Below are positions 46,204 to 54,551 of a DNA stretch of 64,000 nucleotides, piece by piece. Origin of the DNA: Micromonospora tarensis. Its GTDB lineage: Bacteria > Actinomycetota > Actinomycetes > Mycobacteriales > Micromonosporaceae. The stretch covers positions 1 to 64,000 of the forward strand of contig NZ_JAEVHL010000013.1 of NCBI RefSeq assembly GCF_016803395.1. Direction: 5' to 3'. A model generated the notes under the pieces. The model saw nothing but the letters and a program-made list of their open reading frames with translations. It was not told the DNA's origin and ran no database searches. A program made the position numbers and the translations under genes. Within the stretch, counting starts at the first letter, position 1, and the number at the start of each line of letters is the position of its first letter.

Positions 46204-46548
46204 GTGCGGATGCGCGAGAAGGTGACCCGGTTGTTCGTCGCGGCGGCGATCGCCGAGGCCTGCTCCTGGCTGGCTCTGCTGGTCGGCATGCTGGTCAAGT
46301 ACGGTCCGCCGGACAACGAGCTGGGCGTCAAGATCTTCGGGCCGATCCACGGCGGCCTGTTCATCGCGTACGTCCTGCTGGTGCTGGCGGTGGCCCGGCT
46401 GCACCGGTGGAGCCTGCTGGCCACGGTGGTGGCCCTGGCCAGCGGGGTGCCCCCGTTCGCCACCCTGGCCTACGAGCGCTGGGCCCGCCGCCGGGGGATG
46501 CTCGGCGTCGACCGGCAGCCGGCCCGCGAGGTCGCCCCGGTCGGCTGA
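46204..46548 (+). CDS. DUF3817 integral membrane protein
   Basis: A 114-residue protein with three membrane helices, matching DUF3817 through FVAAAIAEACSWLALLVGM and KIFGPIHGGLFIAYVLL. Function is unknown; homologues occur near MutL/MutS-like and guanylate genes in other actinobacteria, not here. It is divergent from the GCS2 gene. Confidence 0.85.
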   Translation: MRMREKVTRLFVAAAIAEACSWLALLVGMLVKYGPPDNELGVKIFGPIHGGLFIAYVLLVLAVARLHRWSLLATVVALASGVPPFATLAYERWARRRGMLGVDRQPAREVAPVG

Positions 46549-46606
46549 GCCGACGATTCAACCTGGTCGGCTGAGCGACGATCCGCGCGGGCGGCTGGCT
46601 GACCGG

Positions 46607-47176
46607 TCAGGTCAGCGCGGAGCAGGCCGCGATGCCGGCCAGCAGCAGCGCGCCCAGGAACGCCTGCAACAGCAGCGGCGGCCCCAGATGCGACCAGAGC
46701 GTCGCGGTACGTGGGGTCAGCAGCTGCCCGGTGGTGAGGTTGACGATCCGCTCGATCCGGGGTGGTAGCTCCGGGTCGCGTTGCGGGCGCACTGTGAGCT
46801 GCACCTGGTCCGCCGGGTGCAGGGCGCTCTGCGGCAGGTGACCGTGCAGCTCCACCTCGCAGAGCTGACCGGCGGTGTTGCGCAGCCGTACCGGCGTGAC
46901 CAGGTATTCCGGGCCCTGCTTCAGCTGCTTCCAGCGTCGACGCGCGCCACCACCGCCGAACGAGAAGAGCGAGCGCAGCAACAGGGCGGGCAGGCTGGCG
47001 ATCGCCGCCGCGGCGAGCACCGCCACCAGCACCGGCTGACCGACGCGCACCTCCCGGGTGTAGCCGTCGAGCAGCCGGATCAGCCGCCCGGTGACGATTC
47101 GCTCCGTCGGGTGCACGATCCGTCGGGTATCGAGTCCGCTGTCCATCTCCACCACCGAGAGTCCGCTTGTGTTCAC
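46607..47176 (-). CDS. Hypothetical membrane protein
   Basis: A protein of about 189 residues with a membrane helix near 50-72 (VLVAVLAAAAIASLPALLLR), a soluble beta domain with VRLRNTAGQLCEVELHGHLP, and a C-terminal helix (LLLQAFLGALLLAGIAACSA). The soluble part could bind nucleic acid or another partner, but I recognise no family. The start is uncertain (GTG 47176, or ATG 47146). It is divergent from the Balon-like gene. Confidence 0.6.
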   Translation of the reverse strand: MNTSGLSVVEMDSGLDTRRIVHPTERIVTGRLIRLLDGYTREVRVGQPVLVAVLAAAAIASLPALLLRSLFSFGGGGARRRWKQLKQGPEYLVTPVRLRNTAGQLCEVELHGHLPQSALHPADQVQLTVRPQRDPELPPRIERIVNLTTGQLLTPRTATLWSHLGPPLLLQAFLGALLLAGIAACSALT

Positions 47177-47297
47177 AGATCGTATCGACGTCCTCGGTTG
47201 AACGACGTGAATGAAACCTGGTCACGGGCTCACGCCCACAAGGTGACAACCCAGGCGACCCGGGTAAGCGAGGGGCCGAGCTGGAAAGGGGTCGAGC

Positions 47298-48422
47298 ATG
47301 CAGCTGTCCTTCCTGCGCCCGCTCTACGACCGTCCCGGGCCGTGGTGCTCGGTGTACCTGGACGCCTCCGCGGACACCGAGGACGCCCATCCCGCGCTGG
47401 ACCTGCGCTGGCGTGCCCTGGAGCGTCGCCTCCTGGAACAGGGGGCGGACGAGGCGAGCATCGCCGCGCTGGACCGGGTGATCCGTGGGCACGACCCGAT
47501 GGTCGGGGACTACGGCCTGGCGGTCTTCGCCAGCCACGGCCGGGTGGCGCTCTCCGAGTACCTGTCCGCGCCGCCACTGCGCGATCTGGCCAGCTACGGG
47601 CCGCTGCCGCACGTGATGCCCCTGCTCGCCCAGCGGGGCGAGCAGGTGGCCTGGGTGCGCGTGCTGGCCGACCGTACCGGCGCGGACGCGATCGCGATCA
47701 GCGCCGGCGGGGTGCCCCGCAAGGCCCACGTCGTCGGCCGGGAGACGTTCCCGATCCGCAAGCCGCAGCCCGGCGGCTGGTCCCAGGACATCTATCAGAA
47801 GGCCGCCATGGAAGCGTGGCACCACAACGCCGGCGACGTCACTGCGGCGACCGTGGAGCTGGCCGAGAAGGTCGGCGCGGAGGTGGTGGTGGTCGCCGGC
47901 GACGTGCGGGCCACCGGGATGATCGCCGCCCAGATGCCGGCCCGCTGGCAGGACGCCATGGTGCGGACCGACGCGGGCTCGCGGGCCGCCGGCGCCGACC
48001 AGACGATGCTGGACGACCTCACCGTGCAGACCATCGCGGAGATCGCCGACCAGCGGATCAGCACGGCCCTGGACAGGTTCGGGGTGCAGGAGGACGTGGG
48101 CGGCGGTCTCGACGCGGTCGTCTCGGCCCTGCAACGCAACCAGGTCGACACGATGATCATCGTGGACGATCCGTCCGCCACCGGCGAGCTGTGGATCGGC
48201 GCGGAGCCCACCGAGATCGCCGTCGACCCGGGGCAGCTGGCCGCGATGTCGGTCACCGACCCGCAGCGGGTACGCGCCGACGCGGCGCTGGTCCGGGCGC
48301 TCGTCGGCACCGACGCGGACCTGACCGTGCTGGGCCCCGACGAGGCGCCCGACCTCACCGACGGGGTCGGCGCGGTGCTGCGCTACGTCGACCCGAGCAC
48401 ACCGGGGCGCGGCAATGGCTGA
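47298..48422 (+). CDS. Rv2629/Balon-like ribosome hibernation factor
   Basis: A 374-residue protein of the bacterial eRF1-like (baeRF2/Rv2629) family. It starts MQLSFLRPLYDRPGPWCSVY, and the middle has PIRKPQPGGWSQDIYQKAAM. The C-terminal third contains the RNase-L-like domain. Homologues in mycobacteria and Psychrobacter (Balon) occupy the ribosomal A site in dormant cells and, in mycobacteria, belong to the DosR hypoxia regulon. The downstream ThDP enzyme overlaps by eight bases. It should act on ribosomes in stress or stationary phase (family knowledge). Confidence 0.88.
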   Translation: MQLSFLRPLYDRPGPWCSVYLDASADTEDAHPALDLRWRALERRLLEQGADEASIAALDRVIRGHDPMVGDYGLAVFASHGRVALSEYLSAPPLRDLASYGPLPHVMPLLAQRGEQVAWVRVLADRTGADAIAISAGGVPRKAHVVGRETFPIRKPQPGGWSQDIYQKAAMEAWHHNAGDVTAATVELAEKVGAEVVVVAGDVRATGMIAAQMPARWQDAMVRTDAGSRAAGADQTMLDDLTVQTIAEIADQRISTALDRFGVQEDVGGGLDAVVSALQRNQVDTMIIVDDPSATGELWIGAEPTEIAVDPGQLAAMSVTDPQRVRADAALVRALVGTDADLTVLGPDEAPDLTDGVGAVLRYVDPSTPGRGNG

Positions 48423-50169
48423 GCGTTCGGTGGCCGACGTGGTGGTGCAGCGGCTGCTCGCCTGGCGGGTGCCCCGTGCCTTCGGATACCCGGGTGAGGC
48501 GATCGCCCCGCTGGTCGACGCGCTGGACCGGGCCGGCGGCGAACCGGCGTTCATCCCGGCCCGACACGAGGAGACCGCCTCGTTCATGGCCACCGGGCAC
48601 GCCAAGTTCACCGGCGGCATCGGGGTCTGCCTCGCCACCCAGGGGCCCAGCGCCGTCCAGCTGCTCAACGGCCTCTACGACGCCAAGCTGGACAGCAAGC
48701 CGGTGGTCGCGATCGTCGGGGAGGACATCTCCGGGCCGCTCGGCGGCGCGCACCAGGAGATCGGGTTGAGCCGACTCTTCGGCGACGTGTGCAACCAGTT
48801 CGTCAGGTACGGCCGCACCCCGCAGGAGGTGGGGGCGCTGCTCGACCAGGCGTTTCGCACGGCGGCGGCGACCCGCAGCCCGACCTGTGTCGTGCTGCCC
48901 CGGCAGTTGCAGGAAGCCCTGGTACCCGAGCCGCAGACGTACGCCGCCGGGGTGATCACGGCGACCCCCGGCGAGCCGCTGGCCCGGGTGCTGCCGCACG
49001 AGGTGGACCTCGACGCCGCCGCGCAGCTGCTCACCGGCGGCCAGCGGGTGGCGATCCTGGTCGGCCAGGGTGGCCGGGACGCGGCCCCCGAGATCATCGA
49101 GGTGGCCGACCGACTCGGCGCCGGGGTGGCCACCTCGCTGCTGGGCAAGCCGGTGCTCGACGAGCGGTTGCCGTTCCACACCGGGGTGCTCGGCGAGGTC
49201 GGCACCCCGGCGGCGGCCGAGTTGATGGGCGGCTGCGACACCCTGCTCATGGTCGGCACCAACGACCCGTGGACCGACTACTTCCCGATGCCCGAGCAGG
49301 CCCGCACGGTGCAGATCGACATCGACGGCCGCCGGATCGGCACCCGCTACCCGGCGGACGTGCCGCTGGTCGGCGACGCCGCCGAGACGCTGCGGGCGCT
49401 GCTGACCCGGATGCGCGGTCGACCCGAGCAGCGGTGGCGGGCCACCGTGGAGAGCTCGGTGGACCGGTGGCGGTCGGTCGCCGCGGACCGGGCCGCCGCC
49501 GCGGCCGATCCGGTCAACCCGCAGTTCGTCCTCCAGGAGCTGTCCGCCCGCATGCCGGAGACCGGCGCGGTCGCGGTCGACGTCGGCTCGGTCCTCTACT
49601 GGTACGCCCGACATCTCGTCCTGCCGCCCGGGGTCGAGGCGCAGCTGTGCGGCACCCTCGGCTCGATGGGCTGTGCGCTGCCCTACGCGGTGGCCGCGAA
49701 GCTCGCCGCCCCCGACCAGCCGGTGGTCGCGCTGGTCGGGGACGGGGCGATGCAGCTCAACGGCCTCGCCGAGCTGATCACCGTGGCGCATCTCTGGCAG
49801 CGGTGGCGGGATCCCCGGCTGGTGGTGCTGGTGCTCAACAACCGGGACCAGAACGGCATGGGCGGCGGGCGGGAGCCGTCGTCCGATCCGGCCCACCGCC
49901 GCCCCGACGTGCCGTACGCCGGTTGGGCGCGGCTGCTCGGGCTGCACGGGGTGCGGGTGGACCGCCCGGAACTGGTCGGCGCGGCCTGGGACGAGGCGTT
50001 GGCCGCGGACCGCCCGTGCGTACTGGAGGCGGTCGTCGACCCGGCGGTGCCGCTGGCGCCGCCGGAGCCCGCGTTCGCCGACCTGCGCGGCCTGTACGCC
50101 GACGGTGCCCCGGCGCGGAAGGTCCGGGAGCAGGTGGAGCTCACCGCGACCGCCCAAGATCTCGTTTAG
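48415..50169 (+). CDS. Thiamine-diphosphate-dependent enzyme (pyruvate oxidase/acetolactate synthase-like)
   Basis: A 584-residue three-domain ThDP enzyme. The N-terminal PYR domain has FIPARHEETASFMATGHAKF with the activating Glu. The middle domain binds FAD or is vestigial. The C-terminal PP domain has GDGAMQLNGLAELIT with the ThDP-Mg motif GDG...N. The protein resembles pyruvate dehydrogenase (quinone)/PoxB rather than acetolactate synthase, which would link pyruvate to acetate and the respiratory chain. It overlaps the hibernation factor gene and is followed 50 bases later by the diiron protein. Confidence 0.88.
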   Translation: MAERSVADVVVQRLLAWRVPRAFGYPGEAIAPLVDALDRAGGEPAFIPARHEETASFMATGHAKFTGGIGVCLATQGPSAVQLLNGLYDAKLDSKPVVAIVGEDISGPLGGAHQEIGLSRLFGDVCNQFVRYGRTPQEVGALLDQAFRTAAATRSPTCVVLPRQLQEALVPEPQTYAAGVITATPGEPLARVLPHEVDLDAAAQLLTGGQRVAILVGQGGRDAAPEIIEVADRLGAGVATSLLGKPVLDERLPFHTGVLGEVGTPAAAELMGGCDTLLMVGTNDPWTDYFPMPEQARTVQIDIDGRRIGTRYPADVPLVGDAAETLRALLTRMRGRPEQRWRATVESSVDRWRSVAADRAAAAADPVNPQFVLQELSARMPETGAVAVDVGSVLYWYARHLVLPPGVEAQLCGTLGSMGCALPYAVAAKLAAPDQPVVALVGDGAMQLNGLAELITVAHLWQRWRDPRLVVLVLNNRDQNGMGGGREPSSDPAHRRPDVPYAGWARLLGLHGVRVDRPELVGAAWDEALAADRPCVLEAVVDPAVPLAPPEPAFADLRGLYADGAPARKVREQVELTATAQDLV

Positions 50170-50219
50170 CTGCCCCGGACCAGGGCATCAGTAGCGGCCC
50201 GACAGACGCTGGAGGTCCC

Positions 50220-51290
50220 ATGTCCGAGCCCGCTGACCGCCGCTACGGTCCGGCGACCCTGCCCGGGGCGCGCGGCCCGCTCTCCGCGGCGGTCGTCGAG
50301 GCGCTGCGACTCCCGCCGCACGACCTGCCGGCCGGTCTCGGTGCCGACGTCGACCCGGCGGACCCGATCCTGGACGAGGACCTCCAGCTCACCCTGTTCC
50401 TCTGCTACGAGCTGCACTACCGGGGCTGGTCGGGGGTCGACGAGTCGTGGGAGTGGCAGCCGACACTGCTCGCCCTGCGCGCCCACTGCGAACGGGTCTT
50501 CGAGGCGGCGCTGCGCCGGCTGGTCGGGTCGCCGTCGGTGCCCGCCGCCGGGGTCGCGGCCGGGCTCTCCGATCTGGTCGCGGCCGACAACGGGCCGTCG
50601 CTGGCCGGGACGCTGCACCGGCACGCCGACCTCACCCAGTTCCGCGAGTTCGTCGCCCACCGCTCCGTCTACCACCTGCGCGAGGCGGACCCGCACAGCT
50701 GGGCGCTGCCCCGCCTCGGTGGCCCGGCCAAGGCCGCGCTGGTGGAGATCCAGACCGACGAGTACGGCAACGGCCGGCTGGAGCGGATGCACGCCGAGCT
50801 GTTCCGGTGCACCCTCGACCGGCTGGGGCTGGACACCGGGTACGCCGCCCACCTCGACACGGTCCCGGCGGTGACGTTGGCGACCAACAACCTGATGTCG
50901 CTGTTCGGGCTGCACCGGCGGCTGCGCGGCGCGCTGCTCGGGCACCTCGCCGCGTTCGAGATGACCTCCTCACTGCCGAACCGCCGCTACGGCAACGGGC
51001 TGCGCCGGCTCGGCTTCGACGAGGTGGCCACCCGCTTCTACGACGAGCACGTGGAGGCCGACGCGGTGCACGAGCAGATCGCCGCCCACGACATGTGCGC
51101 CGGGCTGGTCCGCGTCGAACCACGCCTCGCCCCCGATGTGCTCTTCGGCGCGGCGGCCGGGCTTGCGGTGGACCGGCTGTTCGCCGCGCACCTGCTGGAG
51201 AGCTGGGCCGCCGGCCGCAGTTCGCTGCGGGCGCCCGTCCCGCCGGCCCTGCCGCCGACCGTCTCGCTGGTCGGGTCGGCCGCCGCGTGA
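50220..51290 (+). CDS. Iron-containing redox enzyme (heme-oxygenase-like diiron protein)
   Basis: A 356-residue HDO-superfamily protein. The diiron ligand pattern is visible in LVEIQTDEYGNGRLERMHAELF and FYDEHVEADAVHEQIAAHDM, which carry the E, D/E, H and E/H residues of these proteins. The ATG at 50220 has GGAGG just upstream; the frame is open far upstream but only as a shadow. Related proteins act as oxidases on amino- or fatty-acid substrates. The substrate is unknown; a CDGSH protein coded on the other strand right after it may supply electrons, a pairing seen in other actinomycetes. Confidence 0.88.
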   Translation: MSEPADRRYGPATLPGARGPLSAAVVEALRLPPHDLPAGLGADVDPADPILDEDLQLTLFLCYELHYRGWSGVDESWEWQPTLLALRAHCERVFEAALRRLVGSPSVPAAGVAAGLSDLVAADNGPSLAGTLHRHADLTQFREFVAHRSVYHLREADPHSWALPRLGGPAKAALVEIQTDEYGNGRLERMHAELFRCTLDRLGLDTGYAAHLDTVPAVTLATNNLMSLFGLHRRLRGALLGHLAAFEMTSSLPNRRYGNGLRRLGFDEVATRFYDEHVEADAVHEQIAAHDMCAGLVRVEPRLAPDVLFGAAAGLAVDRLFAAHLLESWAAGRSSLRAPVPPALPPTVSLVGSAAA

Positions 51291-51305
51291 CCGGCGCGAC
51301 GCGGG

Positions 51306-51535
51306 TCAGCCCTCGCGGGTGGTACCCGCGCGGAAGTCGATCGCCTTGTGGGTGCCGTCGCAGAACGGCTTGAGCGCCGACTTGCCGCACCGGCACAACG
51401 CCACAGTGCCCCGGCGGGCGTCGATCCGCTCGCGTCCGGGGTGACCAACGCGAAGTCGCCACGGACCAGCAGTGGTCCGTCCTCGTACGGGGTGATCGTG
51501 GCGGCGGCTGGCTCGCTGGTCTGGTCGGTGCCCAT
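51306..51535 (-). CDS. CDGSH iron-sulfur domain protein, frame broken near 51433
   Basis: The first frame from ATG 51535 reads MGTDQTSEPAAATITPYEDG and then VRGDFALVTP. One base out of phase it continues ERIDARRGTVALCRCGKSALKPFCDGTHKAIDF to 51306. CRCGKSALKPFCDGTH has the three Cys and one His that bind the [2Fe-2S] cluster. A missing G in the GGACGC run rejoins the halves into a protein of 76 residues. It converges on the diiron gene by only 16 bases. Confidence 0.88.
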
Positions 51536-51620
51536 GGCCCCGGAAGTGCCCGCCCTGGCCGCACCGAAACCCGAGCGACCGAACGCCGTTGATGCCCGGC
51601 GCACCCCGCTGACCAGCGGA

Positions 51621-53123
51621 ATGTACCGCCGGGCGGGTGATGCCCCGTTTGAACCCCATCGGGACGGGAAGCCGGGCCGCGTGGTGAGCGAACGAGGCAA
51701 GGTGGGGCCGGTGCACAAGGTGCACAAGGGGCTCACGGCTGACGGCGCCGGTCTGGCCGGCGACCGGGTCGTGGCCGCGGGCAGCGCCGCCCGGGTGCTG
51801 GTCGCCGCCACCGCCCGGGCGCTGCGCGGCGTGGACTGCGCCGACCTGGGGCACACCGGGCCGACGTCGCGGTTTCCCGGCGCCCCCGAGCCGGTCCGCC
51901 GCGCCGCGGTCACCCGCGCCGCCGGTCGGGTCGCTCTCACCGTGGCGCAGGTCGACGAGGTGGACGCCGCCCGGGTGGCCCGCTGGTTCGTCGACCAGTA
52001 CCCCCGCCGGCGCTACCCGGCGGTGCTGATCGGGTCGCCGCACGGCGCGGTGGCCCACCTCGCGGTGGCCCTCGGCGTGCCGTGGCTGCCGGCCGGCTTC
52101 GAGATGACCGCGCACTGGTCCGACGGAGGGGTGGACCGCCCGGCGGACGCCCTGGAGCACGGGGCGGCGCTCGCCGCCCGGATGCTGGCCGGCAACGCCG
52201 ACCTGCACCTGCGTCAGGTGCACTGCCCGGCCAGCCGGGGCCCACTGACCGGGGCGACCGTGGCGCTGGCCGCCGCGTGGCGGGCTCTCCCGGCGGCGTA
52301 CGCGCGGTTTCTGGCCGACCGGCTGGCCCCGGGCGCCCCGGTGCTGCTGGTCCGCGACGCGCGCACCTGGCCGGTGCTGGAGCGCGGGCCGGGGCACAGT
52401 TTCCAGGTCGGCTGCCCGGCCAGCGGGCTGGACCCGGTCGACTTCCACCCGGACAGCCACGCCCTGCGTCAGGTGCTGCGCTCGGTGGGTGGCGACGCGA
52501 CCCGGTGGGAGCCGCCGGAGATGTCCGTACCGTCCGGTAACGCCGAACACGACGTCGACCCGGGCTTCGAGGTGGCCGCGCGGGACTGGTCCGCTCGACA
52601 CCAGCACCCGCTGCACCGGGTGCTGGTGCCCCGGCCGGCGGCCCTGAGCGCGGCCGTGGCCGACCTGTACCGGCGGTGGCTGCGTGGCGCCGGCAAGACC
52701 GGCGACCGGTTGGTGGTGGAGTGCGGCCGGCTGCTCGATCCGTGGCAGGTGGTGCGGGCGGGGCTGGTGCCGTACTGGTGTGAGAACGCCACCCGGCGCA
52801 GCGTCGACGAGGCCGAGTGGTGGCTCGCCGGCAGTGAGGGGTTCAGCTCGGTGGACGTGCTGCCCGAGCCGCCCGGGGTGCGCTCGCCGGCCCTGGCCGG
52901 CCTGCCGCAGTGGTTGGCCGTGGCCGGGTTCGGGCGGCGGCGCCGGGCGTTGGACCGGACCACCGCCCGGGGTTACCCGGTCACTTCCGTGCCCACCCGC
53001 CGGGCCACCGAGGTTCTGCGCGCCCAGCCGTACGACCTGCCCGCGCCGCCCCCTCTGGGGGCCGCCGAGGCCCTCGCGGTGCTCCGCGACAGCGGCGGCC
53101 ACCAGGGGTTGTTGGTCTCCTGA
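51621..53123 (+). CDS. Large hypothetical protein
   Basis: A protein of about 500 residues that I do not recognise. A soluble alpha/beta part includes PAVLIGSPHGAVAHLAVALG and FEMTAHWSDGG, and later HSFQVGCPASGLDPVDFHP and WCENATRRSVDEAEWWLAG. It has no signal peptide or membrane helix. The start is uncertain: ATG 51621, or GTG at 51681/51684. The 5' end overlaps nothing but lies close to the CDGSH gene. It may belong to the stress cluster that starts at 47298. Confidence 0.6.
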   Translation: MYRRAGDAPFEPHRDGKPGRVVSERGKVGPVHKVHKGLTADGAGLAGDRVVAAGSAARVLVAATARALRGVDCADLGHTGPTSRFPGAPEPVRRAAVTRAAGRVALTVAQVDEVDAARVARWFVDQYPRRRYPAVLIGSPHGAVAHLAVALGVPWLPAGFEMTAHWSDGGVDRPADALEHGAALAARMLAGNADLHLRQVHCPASRGPLTGATVALAAAWRALPAAYARFLADRLAPGAPVLLVRDARTWPVLERGPGHSFQVGCPASGLDPVDFHPDSHALRQVLRSVGGDATRWEPPEMSVPSGNAEHDVDPGFEVAARDWSARHQHPLHRVLVPRPAALSAAVADLYRRWLRGAGKTGDRLVVECGRLLDPWQVVRAGLVPYWCENATRRSVDEAEWWLAGSEGFSSVDVLPEPPGVRSPALAGLPQWLAVAGFGRRRRALDRTTARGYPVTSVPTRRATEVLRAQPYDLPAPPPLGAAEALAVLRDSGGHQGLLVS

Positions 53124-53345
53124 GACGGAGGACGCCGAAACATCCTCGCGAACCCGGGGTCCCGTGATTGAGTACCTACGGAGCGGGAACATCGCTGGCT
53201 GCGACAGCCTGATTGCGCTGCGTAGAGGCGGTGTCGCCCGCTGGCATCCCAGTCACTGACCCATTTTCCGGCCCGGTGCGTGGCCCGACCACGCGCACGA
53301 CCGGTTTCCCGATCCGGGCGGGGGACCTTCCTGAGGGAGGCGCGG

Positions 53346-54488
53346 ATGTTCGGACAGACCGGCACGAGCACGACCACACCACCACCGACCGACCGGGGTC
53401 TGGAGGATCTCGACGCGGCGGCACTGGCGTACGCGGCCCGGATCGCCGGACTGCCGCCGGAGCGTCGCGGGGAGGCCCGGGAGGACCTGGTGCGCTTCGC
53501 GCTGCCGTTCGCCGGGCGGCTCGCCCGTCGGTACCGGGGGCGCGGCGAGCCGCTGGAGGACCTGGAGCAGGTGGCCCGGTTGGGGCTGGTCAACGCGGTC
53601 GACCGCTATGACCCGGAACGGGGTTCGTTCACCGCGTACGCCGCGATCACCATCGTCGGCGAGATCAAACGGCACTTCCGGGACCGTACCTGGGGCGTCC
53701 ACGTGCCCCGCCGGTTGCGGGACCTGATCCTGGAGGTGGGGCAGGCCACCGCCGCGCTGACCAGTGAGCTGTCCCGGGCCCCGACGGTGGCCGAGTTGTC
53801 GGCCCGACTGGAGACCCCGGAGGAGGAGATCCTCGCCGCGCTGGAGTCGGCGGCCGGCTACAGCCCGGCCTCCCTCAACGCCCCGGTGGGCGGGGAGAGC
53901 TCCGCCGAGTTCGGGGACCTGGTCGGCGAGTCGGACAACGCCCTGGAGTCGGTCGACGACCGGGTCACGGTGAGCGGTCTGCTGCACCGACTGCCCTGGC
54001 GTGAGCGGCGGATCCTGGCGATGCGCTTCTACGGCAACCAGACCCAGGCGGAGATCGCCGCCCGGTTCGGCATCTCGCAGATGCACGTGTCCCGGCTGCT
54101 GTCGCGGGCACTCACCTGGCTGCGTCAGGCGATGCTCGCCGACGCGCCGCCGCCCTGGCAGAACGGCGCCGCCGAGCCCGACCCGGGCAAGACCCGGATC
54201 TCGGTCAAGCAGAACGGCGACTCGGTGGTGGTCGAGGTGGGCGGCGAGATCGACCGCGACGGCGCGGACCAGCTGCGCCGGGCCATGCTGGAGGCGGTCA
54301 CCGGCCAACCCAGCGAGGTGGTCGTCGACCTGGTCGGCGCGGGAGGCTTCGACGCCGGTGGTATCGCCGCGCTGATGGCCGGTCGGGACGCGGCGGAGCG
54401 GACCGGGGTGCCGCTGCGGCTGACCCGGGTCCAGCCCGCGGTGCGCCGCTCGCTCACCGCCGCCGGCCTGGCGCCGGCCCGGGACTGA
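53346..54488 (+). CDS. SigF/SigB-type sigma factor fused to a STAS domain
   Basis: A 380-residue protein. Residues about 60-270 form a group-3 sigma factor: region 2 DLEQVARLGLVNAVDRYDPE, region 3 GVHVPRRLRDLILEVGQATA, region 4 RERRILAMRFYGNQTQAEIA. A STAS domain follows (about 283-380) with VVVEVGGEIDRDGADQLRRA. STAS domains normally belong to separate anti-sigma antagonists that are switched by Ser phosphorylation. Here the site reads FDAGGIAAL, so the Ser of the DSSG motif is Ala. ATG 53346 is preferred to the upstream 53280. A strong terminator follows. Confidence 0.9.
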   Translation: MFGQTGTSTTTPPPTDRGLEDLDAAALAYAARIAGLPPERRGEAREDLVRFALPFAGRLARRYRGRGEPLEDLEQVARLGLVNAVDRYDPERGSFTAYAAITIVGEIKRHFRDRTWGVHVPRRLRDLILEVGQATAALTSELSRAPTVAELSARLETPEEEILAALESAAGYSPASLNAPVGGESSAEFGDLVGESDNALESVDDRVTVSGLLHRLPWRERRILAMRFYGNQTQAEIAARFGISQMHVSRLLSRALTWLRQAMLADAPPPWQNGAAEPDPGKTRISVKQNGDSVVVEVGGEIDRDGADQLRRAMLEAVTGQPSEVVVDLVGAGGFDAGGIAALMAGRDAAERTGVPLRLTRVQPAVRRSLTAAGLAPARD

Positions 54489-54501
54489 CCGCAGACGAAC
54501 A

Positions 54502-54540
54502 GCGGAAGGGCCGACACCCGCGAGGTGTCGGCCCTTCCGC
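54502..54540. terminator. Bidirectional terminator between sigma-STAS and ctaD
   Basis: GCGGAAGGGCCGACACC pairs without mismatch to GGTGTCGGCCCTTCCGC over a five-base loop. It lies between the stop of the sigma-STAS gene and the stop of ctaD on the other strand. There is no T-run. Confidence 0.85.
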
Positions 54541-54551
54541 GGGTACCCCTG

